Numbered from the stretch's first letter, positions 28,315 through 37,445 are shown. The stretch: DNA of 64,000 nucleotides from UBA5078 sp051252515 (GCA_051252515.1 JBPOFS010000002.1:186001-250000); one strand, 5' to 3'. Made by a program: numbers and translations. Notes: generated by a model from the sequence alone, not told the origin.

Positions 28315-28323
28315 GTATCCTTG
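28315..28323 (+). promoter_or_regulatory. Predicted -10 region of the fecR-cyclase operon
   Basis: GTATCCTTG includes a TATCCT -10-like hexamer. The identical nine bases occur at 33443-33451 before the S-layer gene at the same distance from the CRP-like palindrome. No good -35 is visible, as expected for a class II activated promoter. Confidence 0.55.
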
Positions 28324-28386
28324 TCAAAGTCAATCTAGGTCAGTTGCGTTTTACTGGCCGCTTACTCCCAAGTGGGGGAAGAGAAT

Positions 28387-29775
28387 ATGAAAATCACATT
28401 TTATTTAGCTTGCTCTGCTGTACTGCGTATTGCACTACTCCCTCTGGTGGTAGCGGTTAATACTGCCTATGCAGAAACAGGCGCGACAGTGGGCGAGGTA
28501 AGTCTCGTGCTTGGCAAGGCCTATATCAAGACGGGCGACAAGCAGGAGCGTGTTCAAGCCGGCACAAAGGTTAAGGTTAGCGATCAAATCATCACGGAGG
28601 CCAATGGCCACGTGCATGTACGCTTTGTAGATGACGCCTTGGTGAGTGTGCGCCCAGACAGCAAGCTAGAAATCCAACGTTACGACTTTGACGCGGCCAA
28701 TCCTTCTGATTCGTCTATCAAGCTTAATCTGCTTGAAGGCATCACTCGCTCTATTTCCGGTGACGGCGCCCATGCGGCCCGTGATCGTTTCCGCTTGAAC
28801 ACGCCGATCGCAGCCATTGGCGTGCGCGGCACTGATTTTGTTGTGAGCGCGTCGGATCAATCTGTGCGGGCACTAGTCAACGAAGGCGCGATTATAATGG
28901 CGCCTTTCTCTTTAGATTGTTTGGCGGCATCGTTTGGGCCCTGTGCCACGAATGCGGTTGAGCTTTCACAAGATTCCTTGCAGATGTTGGCGATCGAGGG
29001 TGGTGTTTCATTGCCGCGATTACTGCCTGCTACCGATGAGCGCGGTGATCTTGCCAATGTGGGCGAGGTTGCTGTGGCAGAAACGGAAGCCCGGCCTGAT
29101 GACAAGGCTGTGGGCACAGAAGTCTATTTAGAAAACGTTACGTCTCGCCGAGTGGCTGAGGAGGCTAGTATTGTTGCCTCCACTCCAAAGCCGCCTGTCG
29201 TCGTAAAGCCGCCTGTCGTAATACTGCCAGATTTCACGCCTGATACAGCTATTGCTACCTCCACGGTTGCGAGCCAAAACTTGGTTTGGGGTCGTTGGAC
29301 TGATCGTGATGGACAGGGCGCACAGGAGCGCTTAAGCGTTGCTTATGATCTTGCAGAAGTTGGCCGAGAGATCACGATTGCTAGTGATACTTACGTTTTG
29401 TTCCGCGCTGGTAATGGCCAATCTTCGGTTAAGCGAGATCTTACCGTCGTTAATTTCGCCCTGAGCAGTGCCCAGGCCTTTTACCACTCAAATACGGGAG
29501 TGGTGGCGATGGAAGTTAATAGTGGCTCATTGCAAGTGGATTTCGGTGCAAAGAGTTTCGCGACGCAGTTGGGGCTAAGCTCTGCGGCATCGGGCAAAGT
29601 CGAGTTCTCTGACTCTGGTTTATATAACAGTGGTGGCTATTTCTATAACTACTCCGATACGCAAAATATTCGCGGCGCGGTGAGTTTGGATGGCACAGAG
29701 GCCGGTTATGCGTTCGACAAACAACTAGGTGCTGACGCCAGCATCGAAGGCATTACCTTGTGGGGCACGCCATAA
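28387..29775 (+). CDS. FecR-domain periplasmic protein
   Basis: A 462-residue exported protein. The signal peptide covers about residues 1-30 (NTAYAETG). A FecR domain follows (about 35-180), recognisable by GEVSLVLGKAYIKTGDKQER, VRFVDDALVSVRPDSKLEI and TPIAAIGVRGTDF. The C-terminal half (about 270-462) is beta-rich and unassigned, after a Pro/Val/Lys linker. FecR proteins of this exported kind often precede CHASE2 cyclase genes, as here (2-base gap), and are thought to act with the CHASE2 sensor in the periplasm. ATG 28387 has a strong GGGGAAGAG upstream; a frame extension to 28372 is less likely. Confidence 0.85.
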   Translation: MKITFYLACSAVLRIALLPLVVAVNTAYAETGATVGEVSLVLGKAYIKTGDKQERVQAGTKVKVSDQIITEANGHVHVRFVDDALVSVRPDSKLEIQRYDFDAANPSDSSIKLNLLEGITRSISGDGAHAARDRFRLNTPIAAIGVRGTDFVVSASDQSVRALVNEGAIIMAPFSLDCLAASFGPCATNAVELSQDSLQMLAIEGGVSLPRLLPATDERGDLANVGEVAVAETEARPDDKAVGTEVYLENVTSRRVAEEASIVASTPKPPVVVKPPVVILPDFTPDTAIATSTVASQNLVWGRWTDRDGQGAQERLSVAYDLAEVGREITIASDTYVLFRAGNGQSSVKRDLTVVNFALSSAQAFYHSNTGVVAMEVNSGSLQVDFGAKSFATQLGLSSAASGKVEFSDSGLYNSGGYFYNYSDTQNIRGAVSLDGTEAGYAFDKQLGADASIEGITLWGTP

Positions 29776-29777
29776 CC

Positions 29778-31775
29778 ATGAGTTCTCTTCGTCGTCTCAA
29801 TCCTGTTAGTCGTGGTTTGGCGTTTTTATTGCGCCTTGTCCCGATGAACGCGCGTCTTTTGATGCTCGCGTTGGCGGGAGCATTGACGGCTTTGATTGTG
29901 ACGGTATTCGATGACAGCCTTGAAGTGCTGCAAGAAAACTTAGGCGCATTAGGTTGGACGCTCAATGCCGATACGGCCTTAGAGCAACGCCTTAGTATTA
30001 TTGCAATAGACGAGAAAAGTGTTGCCCAAGAAGGGCCGTGGCCTTGGTCGCGTGACACGATGGCGCGCCTTGTCACTTCTTTAAACGATGCCGGTGTGGC
30101 GCTGCAATTACACGACATCGTTTTCCCCGAATCCGCCCCTGGCGATGATGCCTTGGCTAGTGCTTTACAGGCAGCCCCTGGTGCCGTGCTTGCACAGGTT
30201 CCCGTACTCAATTCCGAACAAGTCTTACGCACAGGCACATTAAGCCATGCTGTTTCTGGTGTCAGCTGTGAAAGCGGCTTGGCCTCCACCTCTAATTATT
30301 TGGCCAATAACGCTAGCTTTGCGAGCATCCCTAAAGGGCATATCACTCCTATCGTTTCCGCCGATGGAGCTATTCGTAAGGTGCCAGGGTTAATTTGTGT
30401 GGATGGTCAGGCCTACCCTGCCCTGCCAGTGAGTGCCTTTTTACAAGCGTTGAACACCCAGGTGTGGGCCGCCACTGTTAGCCCTGGTGATTCATTGTTC
30501 GCGCCAGCCCAAGTGATGCAATTGGATGCCTACCCTGGCCTGCGTATCCCATTGGATGCCGAGGGCAATTTAAGAATCTCTTACCGCAATAGTCCTGAGG
30601 TCTATCGGGCGTTCTCTGCTGCTGACGTGCTTAACGGCGATATTGACCGCGCACTGCTAGAGAGTAGCTGGGTATTGGTTGGCGCGACGGCGTTTGGGAT
30701 TGGCGACATTGTGCCAACCCCTTACAGCGGCGTAACGCCGGGCGTCGAGTTGCAAGCGCGTATTCTAGGCAGCTTGCTCGACACGAACGTGCCCTATACA
30801 CCAAGCGGCGCCTTAATCTTTATGTTGGCGTTATGTGTGTTAAGTGCGGCAATCCTGTTTGCCTTGGCTGGCGCTCGTGAACGTTATGCCAGTTACGGCT
30901 TGCCCATTGCTGGCGCCTTATTGCCTTTGTTTGCACTGGGTCTTCATATCGAACTGCTTAGCCTAAACAATATTTGGCTTGGTTGGGTCTCCCCTGCTCT
31001 TTTCAGCATGTGCGCCGCTAGCGCCTTGATGTTATTAGAACAAGCGCGAGTGCGTAATGAACGCAGCCGAGTGTTCGGCAACTTGAATGCCTATTTGCCA
31101 AGTGATGTGGCCAAAGAGATCGCCTTTAGCTTGCCAAGCTCAAGCATTAATGCGCGCCGCGCAGAGGTCACGTTACTAAGCGCGGATCTGCGCAATTTCT
31201 CTGCCTTCAGTGAGGCCCGCCCACCTGAGGAGTCAGCCGCCCTTTTGCATTATTTCTTTGTGCGCGCAGCCGAGATCGTCGAACAACATGGCGGCCGGAT
31301 TCACGAATTCAAAGGCGATAGTTTGCTCGCGATTTGGGATGGGCATGATGCCCACGCTGCACAGCAGGCCTTGAACGCTGCACAGAATATGCAAAACTCC
31401 ATTGATCGCGATATGCCGCAAACTCCACCAGAAGGTTTGGAGCCTTTGGCTTTAGGGGTGGGTATTGAGCAAGGGCCGGTTCTGATTGGATCTATTGGTC
31501 CAGCACAACGCCGCACCCACACCTTGTTGGGCGACACCGTGACTATCGCCTTGCGCATTCAAGAAATGACTGCGGAGTTGGCCTTGCCGATATTGGTCGG
31601 AGAGGCTGCTGCGCGCAATTTACATGAGCAAAAACTAGAATCTCAAGGCAGTTATTTGCTGGCAGGTTTGAGCAAGCCTCACGTTTTATTCTCTCCATCG
31701 TTGGATGGCCTGACTATACGTCGAGCACCAGCAGAGCCTGTCACGCTCACTGTTTTATCTGGCGGTAAGCGCTGA
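29778..31775 (+). CDS. CHASE2-domain class III nucleotide cyclase
   Basis: A 665-residue membrane signalling protein. After one transmembrane helix (about residues 22-46) comes a periplasmic CHASE2 domain (about 55-330, IAIDEKSVAQEGPWPWSRDT; FGIGDIVPTPYSGVTPGVEL), three transmembrane helices (about 345-430) and a cytoplasmic cyclase domain (about 470-640). Metal-binding aspartates are seen in LLSADLRNFS and FKGDSLLAIW. Two substrate-site positions are unusual: Glu510 where adenylate cyclases carry Lys, and Thr589 replacing the catalytic Asn of the D-x-V-N motif (GDTVTIALR; Arg593 is kept). Substrate and activity are therefore uncertain. The start is taken at ATG 29778; the frame extends to 29760. 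Confidence 0.87.
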   Translation: MSSLRRLNPVSRGLAFLLRLVPMNARLLMLALAGALTALIVTVFDDSLEVLQENLGALGWTLNADTALEQRLSIIAIDEKSVAQEGPWPWSRDTMARLVTSLNDAGVALQLHDIVFPESAPGDDALASALQAAPGAVLAQVPVLNSEQVLRTGTLSHAVSGVSCESGLASTSNYLANNASFASIPKGHITPIVSADGAIRKVPGLICVDGQAYPALPVSAFLQALNTQVWAATVSPGDSLFAPAQVMQLDAYPGLRIPLDAEGNLRISYRNSPEVYRAFSAADVLNGDIDRALLESSWVLVGATAFGIGDIVPTPYSGVTPGVELQARILGSLLDTNVPYTPSGALIFMLALCVLSAAILFALAGARERYASYGLPIAGALLPLFALGLHIELLSLNNIWLGWVSPALFSMCAASALMLLEQARVRNERSRVFGNLNAYLPSDVAKEIAFSLPSSSINARRAEVTLLSADLRNFSAFSEARPPEESAALLHYFFVRAAEIVEQHGGRIHEFKGDSLLAIWDGHDAHAAQQALNAAQNMQNSIDRDMPQTPPEGLEPLALGVGIEQGPVLIGSIGPAQRRTHTLLGDTVTIALRIQEMTAELALPILVGEAAARNLHEQKLESQGSYLLAGLSKPHVLFSPSLDGLTIRRAPAEPVTLTVLSGGKR

Positions 31776-31926
31776 TTTCCGGTCCTGTGTCACAGTATTG
31801 CCTTCCCGCTCTATTGATGGGGTCATTTGTGTTGCTTGTGACTGCCGGTTTGACGATAATTGGGCGAATAAATTCAAATGACATACGCTTCGTTATGTCT
31901 GTCGCCTAGCCGGATCCACAGACAAT

Positions 31927-33234
31927 ATGCGTTGGTCACTTCTCACTTTAAGCCTTTTCCTTCCTTTGACTGCCCAGGCGTGCCCGAACCTCCAATCCTT
32001 TTATCAATACGATGACGACGTAGAGTCGCAAATAGCCTTGGAGGCCGCATTAGCCCCCTTGATGAGCGAGTGTCTTCGGAATCCAGAATTCTTTGCGCTT
32101 TACGGTGCAGCCTTGATGGAAACAGGAAAGCTGGCCGAGGCGCTGGAGATGTTAGAGCGTGCCTTGTTGCTTGACCCAGACAATGGCTCCGCGCTGATCG
32201 ATTATGCGCAAGCCCTATACCTACGTGGTCAGTTGTTCTCGGCGATCGATCTCAATAATCAGCTGAGCCAGCGTCCAGAGTTGCCAGCGAATATTGAAAG
32301 CTTGGTGGCGAACCGCGCAAAACAATGGCGCCGTGATACACGCAGCTATGGAGGCCAAATAGATGTGTTGGCCGGATATGACAATAATCTTAACGGCGCG
32401 CCGGACCCGAATCAGATTACGTTAACACTGTCGGGCGAGCCGGTGATCTTGACCCTCAACCCCGAGTTCCAGGCCATTAGTGGCCCTTACTTGAATCTTC
32501 GCGTTGGCGGGCAGTTTCAGCAATTAGCCTCGGACCACCAGCATAATGTGAGCACGGAGATTCGCAGCCGCACTAGCAAGGACGCTGCCTCTGATTTGGT
32601 CCAAGCGTCTGTGCACTATAATTATTTACTACCAAAGCGTGACCACGCCTGGCAATTCGGCACCGGCCTAAATCATCTGTTTTTTGGCGGTAACCCCCTG
32701 TACACCGCCGTTGATAGCAATGTGCGTTATCAAACTGTAATGACCAATCATTGCACGCGCCATTATGACTTGGCTGGGCAGTATCAGCTTTATAAAGGCC
32801 AAAGCCACTTAAACTCCATTGAAAGCAAGCTAAGTGCTGGCCTTGATTGTCCGCTGCAGATTCGCGGCACCATGAGCTTATTGGGGTTTGAGCTAGCGGC
32901 TGTACAAAATACAGCAGTAAACGAGGGTCGCCCTGGCGGCGATAGAGCGGGTTGGCAGTTTAACCTTGCGTGGCAGATCCCAATACTCAAAGGCGTGCTG
33001 GCTAGTCAGTTAAACCATACCTACTTAAACGATCAAGATGGCTATAGCACCTTGTTGGATAATGGCGCTGAACGTTGGGTAAAACGCAGTTTTGTGCTGC
33101 TGCAATACAGGCAAATGCTACGCCCGAATATGGCATTGATGTTTAATGTGTATCACCAAAATCAACACAGCAATATCGAACTTTTTGACAGTGTGGATAG
33201 CACCCTCGAACTTGGCATAAGCGCTAGCTTTTAA
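31927..33234 (+). CDS. TPR plus beta-barrel outer-membrane protein
   Basis: A 435-residue exported protein. The signal peptide covers about residues 1-18 (LPLTAQACP). About residues 30-135 hold TPR-like helices (FALYGAALMETGKLAEALEM; ALIDYAQALYLRGQLFSAID). The remainder is alternating beta sequence ending in the aromatic residue of outer-membrane barrels (LELGISASF). The architecture resembles surface lipoprotein assembly modulators (DUF560/Slam), but I cannot confirm homology by eye. It follows the cyclase gene by 151 bases and precedes the S-layer gene, so a role in assembling or anchoring surface protein is a reasonable guess. Confidence 0.6.
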   Translation: MRWSLLTLSLFLPLTAQACPNLQSFYQYDDDVESQIALEAALAPLMSECLRNPEFFALYGAALMETGKLAEALEMLERALLLDPDNGSALIDYAQALYLRGQLFSAIDLNNQLSQRPELPANIESLVANRAKQWRRDTRSYGGQIDVLAGYDNNLNGAPDPNQITLTLSGEPVILTLNPEFQAISGPYLNLRVGGQFQQLASDHQHNVSTEIRSRTSKDAASDLVQASVHYNYLLPKRDHAWQFGTGLNHLFFGGNPLYTAVDSNVRYQTVMTNHCTRHYDLAGQYQLYKGQSHLNSIESKLSAGLDCPLQIRGTMSLLGFELAAVQNTAVNEGRPGGDRAGWQFNLAWQIPILKGVLASQLNHTYLNDQDGYSTLLDNGAERWVKRSFVLLQYRQMLRPNMALMFNVYHQNQHSNIELFDSVDSTLELGISASF

Positions 33235-33537
33235 AAACAAACTAAATTGTTTAAAAATAGTAGCTTACGGCCGCCTCTTAATGAAACAAACAGCTTGTAA
33301 TTAAAGCACACTCCTAGTAGTATCCTTGCCCATGTCCGCTTGTGGTCCGGCATGCTTATGCCAATCAAGTGGGTTTAACTGGGAATATTCGGTAAGTTTT
33401 CGTCTATGTGACTGTAGTCACAGGGCTATGAATGCGAACTGCGTATCCTTGGCACAACCGAATGGGGTCATCCGCTGTTGTAGGCGTGTCACAATCGGAT
33501 AAAACAAATTGGAATTAAAATTTAAGGAGTTCTAACA
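33235..33537 (+). promoter_or_regulatory. Upstream region of the S-layer gene
   Basis: This 303-base gap has no ORF. It holds a GTATCCTTG copy at 33320-33328 without a palindrome before it, the CRP-like site and second GTATCCTTG described separately, and a strong AAGGAG at 33524-33529 eight bases before the S-layer ATG. The leader from the predicted start near 33456 is about 80 bases long, compatible with a stable mRNA for an abundant protein. Confidence 0.6.
33407..33422. promoter_or_regulatory. Perfect CRP-like palindrome before the S-layer gene
   Basis: TGTGACTGTAGTCACA is a full match to TGTGA-N6-TCACA. TATCCT at 33444-33449 is the presumed -10, which puts the palindrome centre at about -41.5 from a start near 33456 (class II). 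It differs from the 28279 site by an A/G change and the final base. Confidence 0.8.
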
Positions 33538-36396
33538 ATGACGATTTCCGTCGAAGCTCGTACCGAGATTATCTCCCTTGTAGTAGGCATGTTTGGTGCT
33601 GCACCAGGAGCAAGTGTTTTGTCTGACCTAGTTGCGTCTGTTGAAGCTGGCACAACTATTTCACAACTTGCAGCAAACCTTTCAGCTACTGCTGAATTCA
33701 AAGGCATTTACCCAACGTTTATGACTAACGGTGAGTACGCTGCTAAAGTTGTAGCGAACCTTCTTGCAGAAGCAAGCACTGAAGCGCAAGCGGAAGCAAC
33801 TGCCGTATTAACTGCAGAGTTAAATGGTGGAATGACTCGCTCAACTGCTATGGTTGAAGCAATTAAATTCGTTGGTGCAACTGAATCTACTAACGCAACA
33901 TTCGGCACTTCTGCCGCGGCATTTGATAATAAAGTAGCAGTTGCTATTTATTACTCTGTTGACAAGGCATTAAGCGGAGCTAGCCTAGCTGACCTTCAAG
34001 AGGTTGTTGGTGGTGTATCTAGCAGCGCAGCTACTGTTACTACGGCAAAGGCCTCTGTAGATGGCACTGCTAACACAGGTAAAGTATTCACATTGACTAC
34101 TTCTATTGACCAAGGTGCTGCTTTCGTTGGTACTTCTGGCGATGATACGTTTAACGCTTTGGATGCTGTAGCTACAGCAACTTTTACTGCTCTAGACAAT
34201 ATTGATGGTGGTGCTGGTTCAGACACTTTGAATATCGTACAAACTACAGCATTTGCTAACGTAGGAAGCGCTGTTGTAAAGAACATCGAAACTGCAAATA
34301 TTACTAGTGGTCTTGCTGTAAATGTAGACACTTCTACTTGGGCTGGTCTAACTCAGTTGAATGTAGTTTCTACTGCCGCTGGTGCGGAAACTATAACAGC
34401 CGCTACAACTACTGGTGTTAGCGTTAGCAACTCTACAGCTCAAGCCGTAAATGTTATTGGTGGCGGACTTGCAGGTTCTGTATCTACTGGCGCTACTGGC
34501 ACTATTACTATCGGTAAAGCCGGTGGTGGTGCTGGTGTTGCTGCTGATGCGAACGCATACACTTCAGCGTCTATTAAAGGCGGTAACGCTGCTTTTATTA
34601 CGGATAACTCCGGTACTACTGGTACAGTTGGTACGACACTAACTGCTGTGACTGTTGATGGCACTGCAGGTGCTGTAGCTGTTGAAGGTAAAGCGATTGC
34701 TGACTTAACTATTAATAATGGTGTGGCAACGACTGCTGTGACTATTACTAATGCTGCAACTGCTGACCAGACGCTAAACGTCACTCTAAACAAGAATGCT
34801 GCTGGTGCAGCAATCGTAGACGCATCTGCAAAGACTGTGAACGTGACTACTGCTGGTACAAGCGCTTCTACAATTGACTTGGCGGTTGCAGCTGCAACGG
34901 CTTTGACAACTGCGGGCTCTGCGAGTTTGACTCTTGCAACAGTCGCTGAGAACTACACTGCACTGAAGACTCTAACTATTAACAATACTGGCGCTTTCAG
35001 TGCTGATTTGTCTGCTGCGAACTCTGCATCAGCAGCTGCGTTGACGTCAATTGTTGCTAGTGGCTCAACTGGCGCGAACACTCTGTCTATCGACGCAACT
35101 AAAACTACCTACGTTGGTGGTGCTGGCGCTGATAACATTACTGTAGCAGCCGCAGCAACTAAGACTGTTGATGGCGGTGCTGGTACAGCAGACGTTATTA
35201 CTTTCGCAGGCGTTGGTGCTACGCTTCTTTCGGCAGCCTCAGCAACGAAGTTCACAAACTTTGAATTAGTTTCGGCTACTGGTGGTTCAGGAACTCTTGA
35301 TGTTTCTTTGCTAACAGGTATTACTGGATTAACTCAGGGTGTATTGGGCGGCGCAGCTGTATATAGCAATGTTGCTGCAGGTACAGGTTTAACTGTTACT
35401 GCGAGCGCTGGTAACACTACTGCTTATAATTTGACAAATAGTACTGGTCTCACGGATGTGCTTGACCTGACTGTTAGCTCGGCTGCTGCGGTGAACACAG
35501 GGGCAATTACTGCCACTGCTGTTGAGACTATTAACGTAGCTTCTAACGATTCCGACACTACCCAACACCAAAACACTGTCTCGCTAGCTAGTGCTACGTT
35601 GAAGTCTATCGTGTTAACTGGTAATGCTGGTGTAGCGTTAACTGCTGCAAATACTACTATCACGTCAGTAGATGCTTCTGCACTTAGCCTTACTGGTACT
35701 GTAGCTGGTGGCGCAGGTTTCACTTGGACTTCTGGTGCAGTAGTTAATGATCTTGTCGTTAAAGGTTCTGCAACGGGTGGTGACACAATCAGTACTGCTC
35801 TTGCTGCAACTGCTACAAAGACTGTAGCGATTACAGCTTATGCCGGCACAAACTCACTTACTGGTAGTTCAACATTGGTCAACACTATCACTGGTGGATC
35901 AGGTGCTGATACTATCGTTGGTGGCACTGCAGCTGACGTAATTGTTGGTGGCGGCGGTGCTGACACTATCACTGGTGGTGCGGGTGCTGACAAGATCACT
36001 GTAAGTGGTACAACAGCAACTATTGTCCAGGTAGACGGTAATTCAGGTATCAACTCTTCAACTACAATTCAGACATCAGAACTGACATCTACATTCGATG
36101 TTGTGACTGGTGCTTCTGCTGGCTTGAAGATCAATGTTGGTAACAACAACACGATGACAATCGTTAAAGCCGCTATTAACTTAGCTGGTCAAGGCGATAA
36201 CTCTGTTGGGTTTGTTCGTGGTACATATGACGCGGCTAATGGTACTTTCACTTATGGTGCCGCTGGTGCAGACACTGTAATGACTTATGATGCCGATGAT
36301 GCAGGTACTACATCATATGAAAGCATCATTCTTGTTGGTTACGTTGCAGGTACAGCTACTGCTTCTGACACCGCTGGTGTTATTACACTGGGTTAA
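33538..36396 (+). CDS. RsaA-like S-layer protein secreted by type I system
   Basis: A 952-residue acidic protein, extremely rich in Thr, Ala, Gly, Val and Ser, in which I see no Cys. There is no signal peptide. Residues 1-170 form a helical N-terminal domain. The body is beta-rich with RTX-type Gly/Asp repeats (FVGTSGDDTFNALD near 197; IDGGAGSDTLNI near 221; a block GGSGADTIVGGTAADVIVGG near 783-822). The region NVASNDSDTTQHQNTVSL then LKSIVLTGNAGVALT (about 665-705) closely resembles the Caulobacter crescentus S-layer protein RsaA as I remember it. The last ~90 residues should carry the uncleaved type I signal. Calcium-dependent folding outside the cell is expected. A terminator follows. Confidence 0.88.
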   Translation: MTISVEARTEIISLVVGMFGAAPGASVLSDLVASVEAGTTISQLAANLSATAEFKGIYPTFMTNGEYAAKVVANLLAEASTEAQAEATAVLTAELNGGMTRSTAMVEAIKFVGATESTNATFGTSAAAFDNKVAVAIYYSVDKALSGASLADLQEVVGGVSSSAATVTTAKASVDGTANTGKVFTLTTSIDQGAAFVGTSGDDTFNALDAVATATFTALDNIDGGAGSDTLNIVQTTAFANVGSAVVKNIETANITSGLAVNVDTSTWAGLTQLNVVSTAAGAETITAATTTGVSVSNSTAQAVNVIGGGLAGSVSTGATGTITIGKAGGGAGVAADANAYTSASIKGGNAAFITDNSGTTGTVGTTLTAVTVDGTAGAVAVEGKAIADLTINNGVATTAVTITNAATADQTLNVTLNKNAAGAAIVDASAKTVNVTTAGTSASTIDLAVAAATALTTAGSASLTLATVAENYTALKTLTINNTGAFSADLSAANSASAAALTSIVASGSTGANTLSIDATKTTYVGGAGADNITVAAAATKTVDGGAGTADVITFAGVGATLLSAASATKFTNFELVSATGGSGTLDVSLLTGITGLTQGVLGGAAVYSNVAAGTGLTVTASAGNTTAYNLTNSTGLTDVLDLTVSSAAAVNTGAITATAVETINVASNDSDTTQHQNTVSLASATLKSIVLTGNAGVALTAANTTITSVDASALSLTGTVAGGAGFTWTSGAVVNDLVVKGSATGGDTISTALAATATKTVAITAYAGTNSLTGSSTLVNTITGGSGADTIVGGTAADVIVGGGGADTITGGAGADKITVSGTTATIVQVDGNSGINSSTTIQTSELTSTFDVVTGASAGLKINVGNNNTMTIVKAAINLAGQGDNSVGFVRGTYDAANGTFTYGAAGADTVMTYDADDAGTTSYESIILVGYVAGTATASDTAGVITLG

Positions 36397-36464
36397 TTTT
36401 GGGCCAATTAGTATTGGGGTAGTTGTTTTAATGCCTCAGTACTGATTATCAAAATTATCTATGT

Positions 36465-36503
36465 AAAAAAGCCCCGATGTGGTTTCCTCATCGGGGCTTT
36501 TTT
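36465..36503. terminator. Rho-independent terminator after the S-layer gene
   Basis: AAAAAAGCCCCGATG pairs with CATCGGGGCTTTTTT (15-base stem including the A/T tracts) around a 9-base loop. Symmetry makes it usable in both directions. The rest of the 287-base gap up to the SapC gene is AT-rich, with AGGAAG before the next start. Confidence 0.92.
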
Positions 36504-36683
36504 ATAGTGCTAAGAAAAGCATTCAAAATATATTAAATTGTGAAACCTGCAAACACTAAAGAATTTTATGATTACTAGCAAAACTTTTAGTAGTCAATTA
36601 TTTGCTAAACTTATATTTTTAGAAATATGGGTAAATTGTAAGTCTTAGAATAAGGCTCTGAGATTTATAAATAGGAAGTACAT

Positions 36684-37445
36684 ATGTCAACTTATGAAGC
36701 AGTTTCGAAATCATTGCATAAGAACAAACGTTGGAAGCCTAATGGCGATTTTACGTTTGCAGGGCAAGATGCTTTGTGTCCTATTGCGTTAATGGAAGCA
36801 CCAAAAGCTTCACTCCACCTCCCTATAGCATTTAGTAAAGTGGAGGGAGAGGTAGGCTTGTTTGTCGTGCAGGGGTTGGAGGTAGGGAAAAACTACATAG
36901 TTAGCTCTACAGGACGTTGGATGGCCGAATATGTTCCGGTCCTCTATCGGAGTTTTCCGTTCTCTCTTGCTAGTACAAATGAAGAACAAACTTTATGCAT
37001 AGATACTAATTCCCTAAGCGATACAGAGGGTCATGCACTATACGATGGTAGCGGTGAACCAAGTCAGCAAACGAAGGAAATTTTTAATTTTCTTACACAG
37101 ATGTCAGCAAGCCAGAAGGGCACTCTAAAGATATGCAAATATTTAGAGCAGAACGATTTGCTAGAGCCTTGGCCTTTAGTGATTAGGAAGAACGAACAAG
37201 AACTCGAGGTCAAAGGTCTTTTTAGAATAAATGAAGCTAAGTTTAACTCTTTGAGTGCAGATGCTTTGTTTAGTTTGCGGGAACAAGGGGCGTTGCCATT
37301 GATCTTCTGCCAGCTACTCTCGATGCAGAATTTAGGGGCTATCGCACGGTTTGCGCAATCTGCAGATACATCGCCATCACTCCCTGAAGAATTGCCTTTT
37401 GATTTCGGACAAGACGACGGAAATATCAGCTTTGAAGGGCTGTGA
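36684..37445 (+). CDS. SapC-family protein
   Basis: A 253-residue protein with the SapC-family pattern: HLPIAFSKVEGEVGLFVVQG and RWMAEYVPVLYRSFPFSLA in the first half and a C-terminal stretch FRINEAKFNSLSADALFSLR. There is no signal peptide or membrane segment. The family was named for an S-layer-linked protein of Campylobacter fetus; its biochemical role is not established. Its place right after an RsaA-like gene supports a part in S-layer production, possibly in secretion or regulation. The start ATG 36684 has TAGGAAG upstream. Confidence 0.85.
   Translation: MSTYEAVSKSLHKNKRWKPNGDFTFAGQDALCPIALMEAPKASLHLPIAFSKVEGEVGLFVVQGLEVGKNYIVSSTGRWMAEYVPVLYRSFPFSLASTNEEQTLCIDTNSLSDTEGHALYDGSGEPSQQTKEIFNFLTQMSASQKGTLKICKYLEQNDLLEPWPLVIRKNEQELEVKGLFRINEAKFNSLSADALFSLREQGALPLIFCQLLSMQNLGAIARFAQSADTSPSLPEELPFDFGQDDGNISFEGL

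Noticed and set aside
34440..35786. Long antisense ORFs in the S-layer gene
   Set aside because: The Thr/Ala/Val-rich coding strand is poor in stop codons on its complement; the predicted products are low-complexity mirror sequences.
35880..36000. Possible tandem DNA repeat or CRISPR-like array
   Set aside because: The repetition is in the RTX Gly/Asp codons of the S-layer gene and keeps reading frame; there are no spacers.
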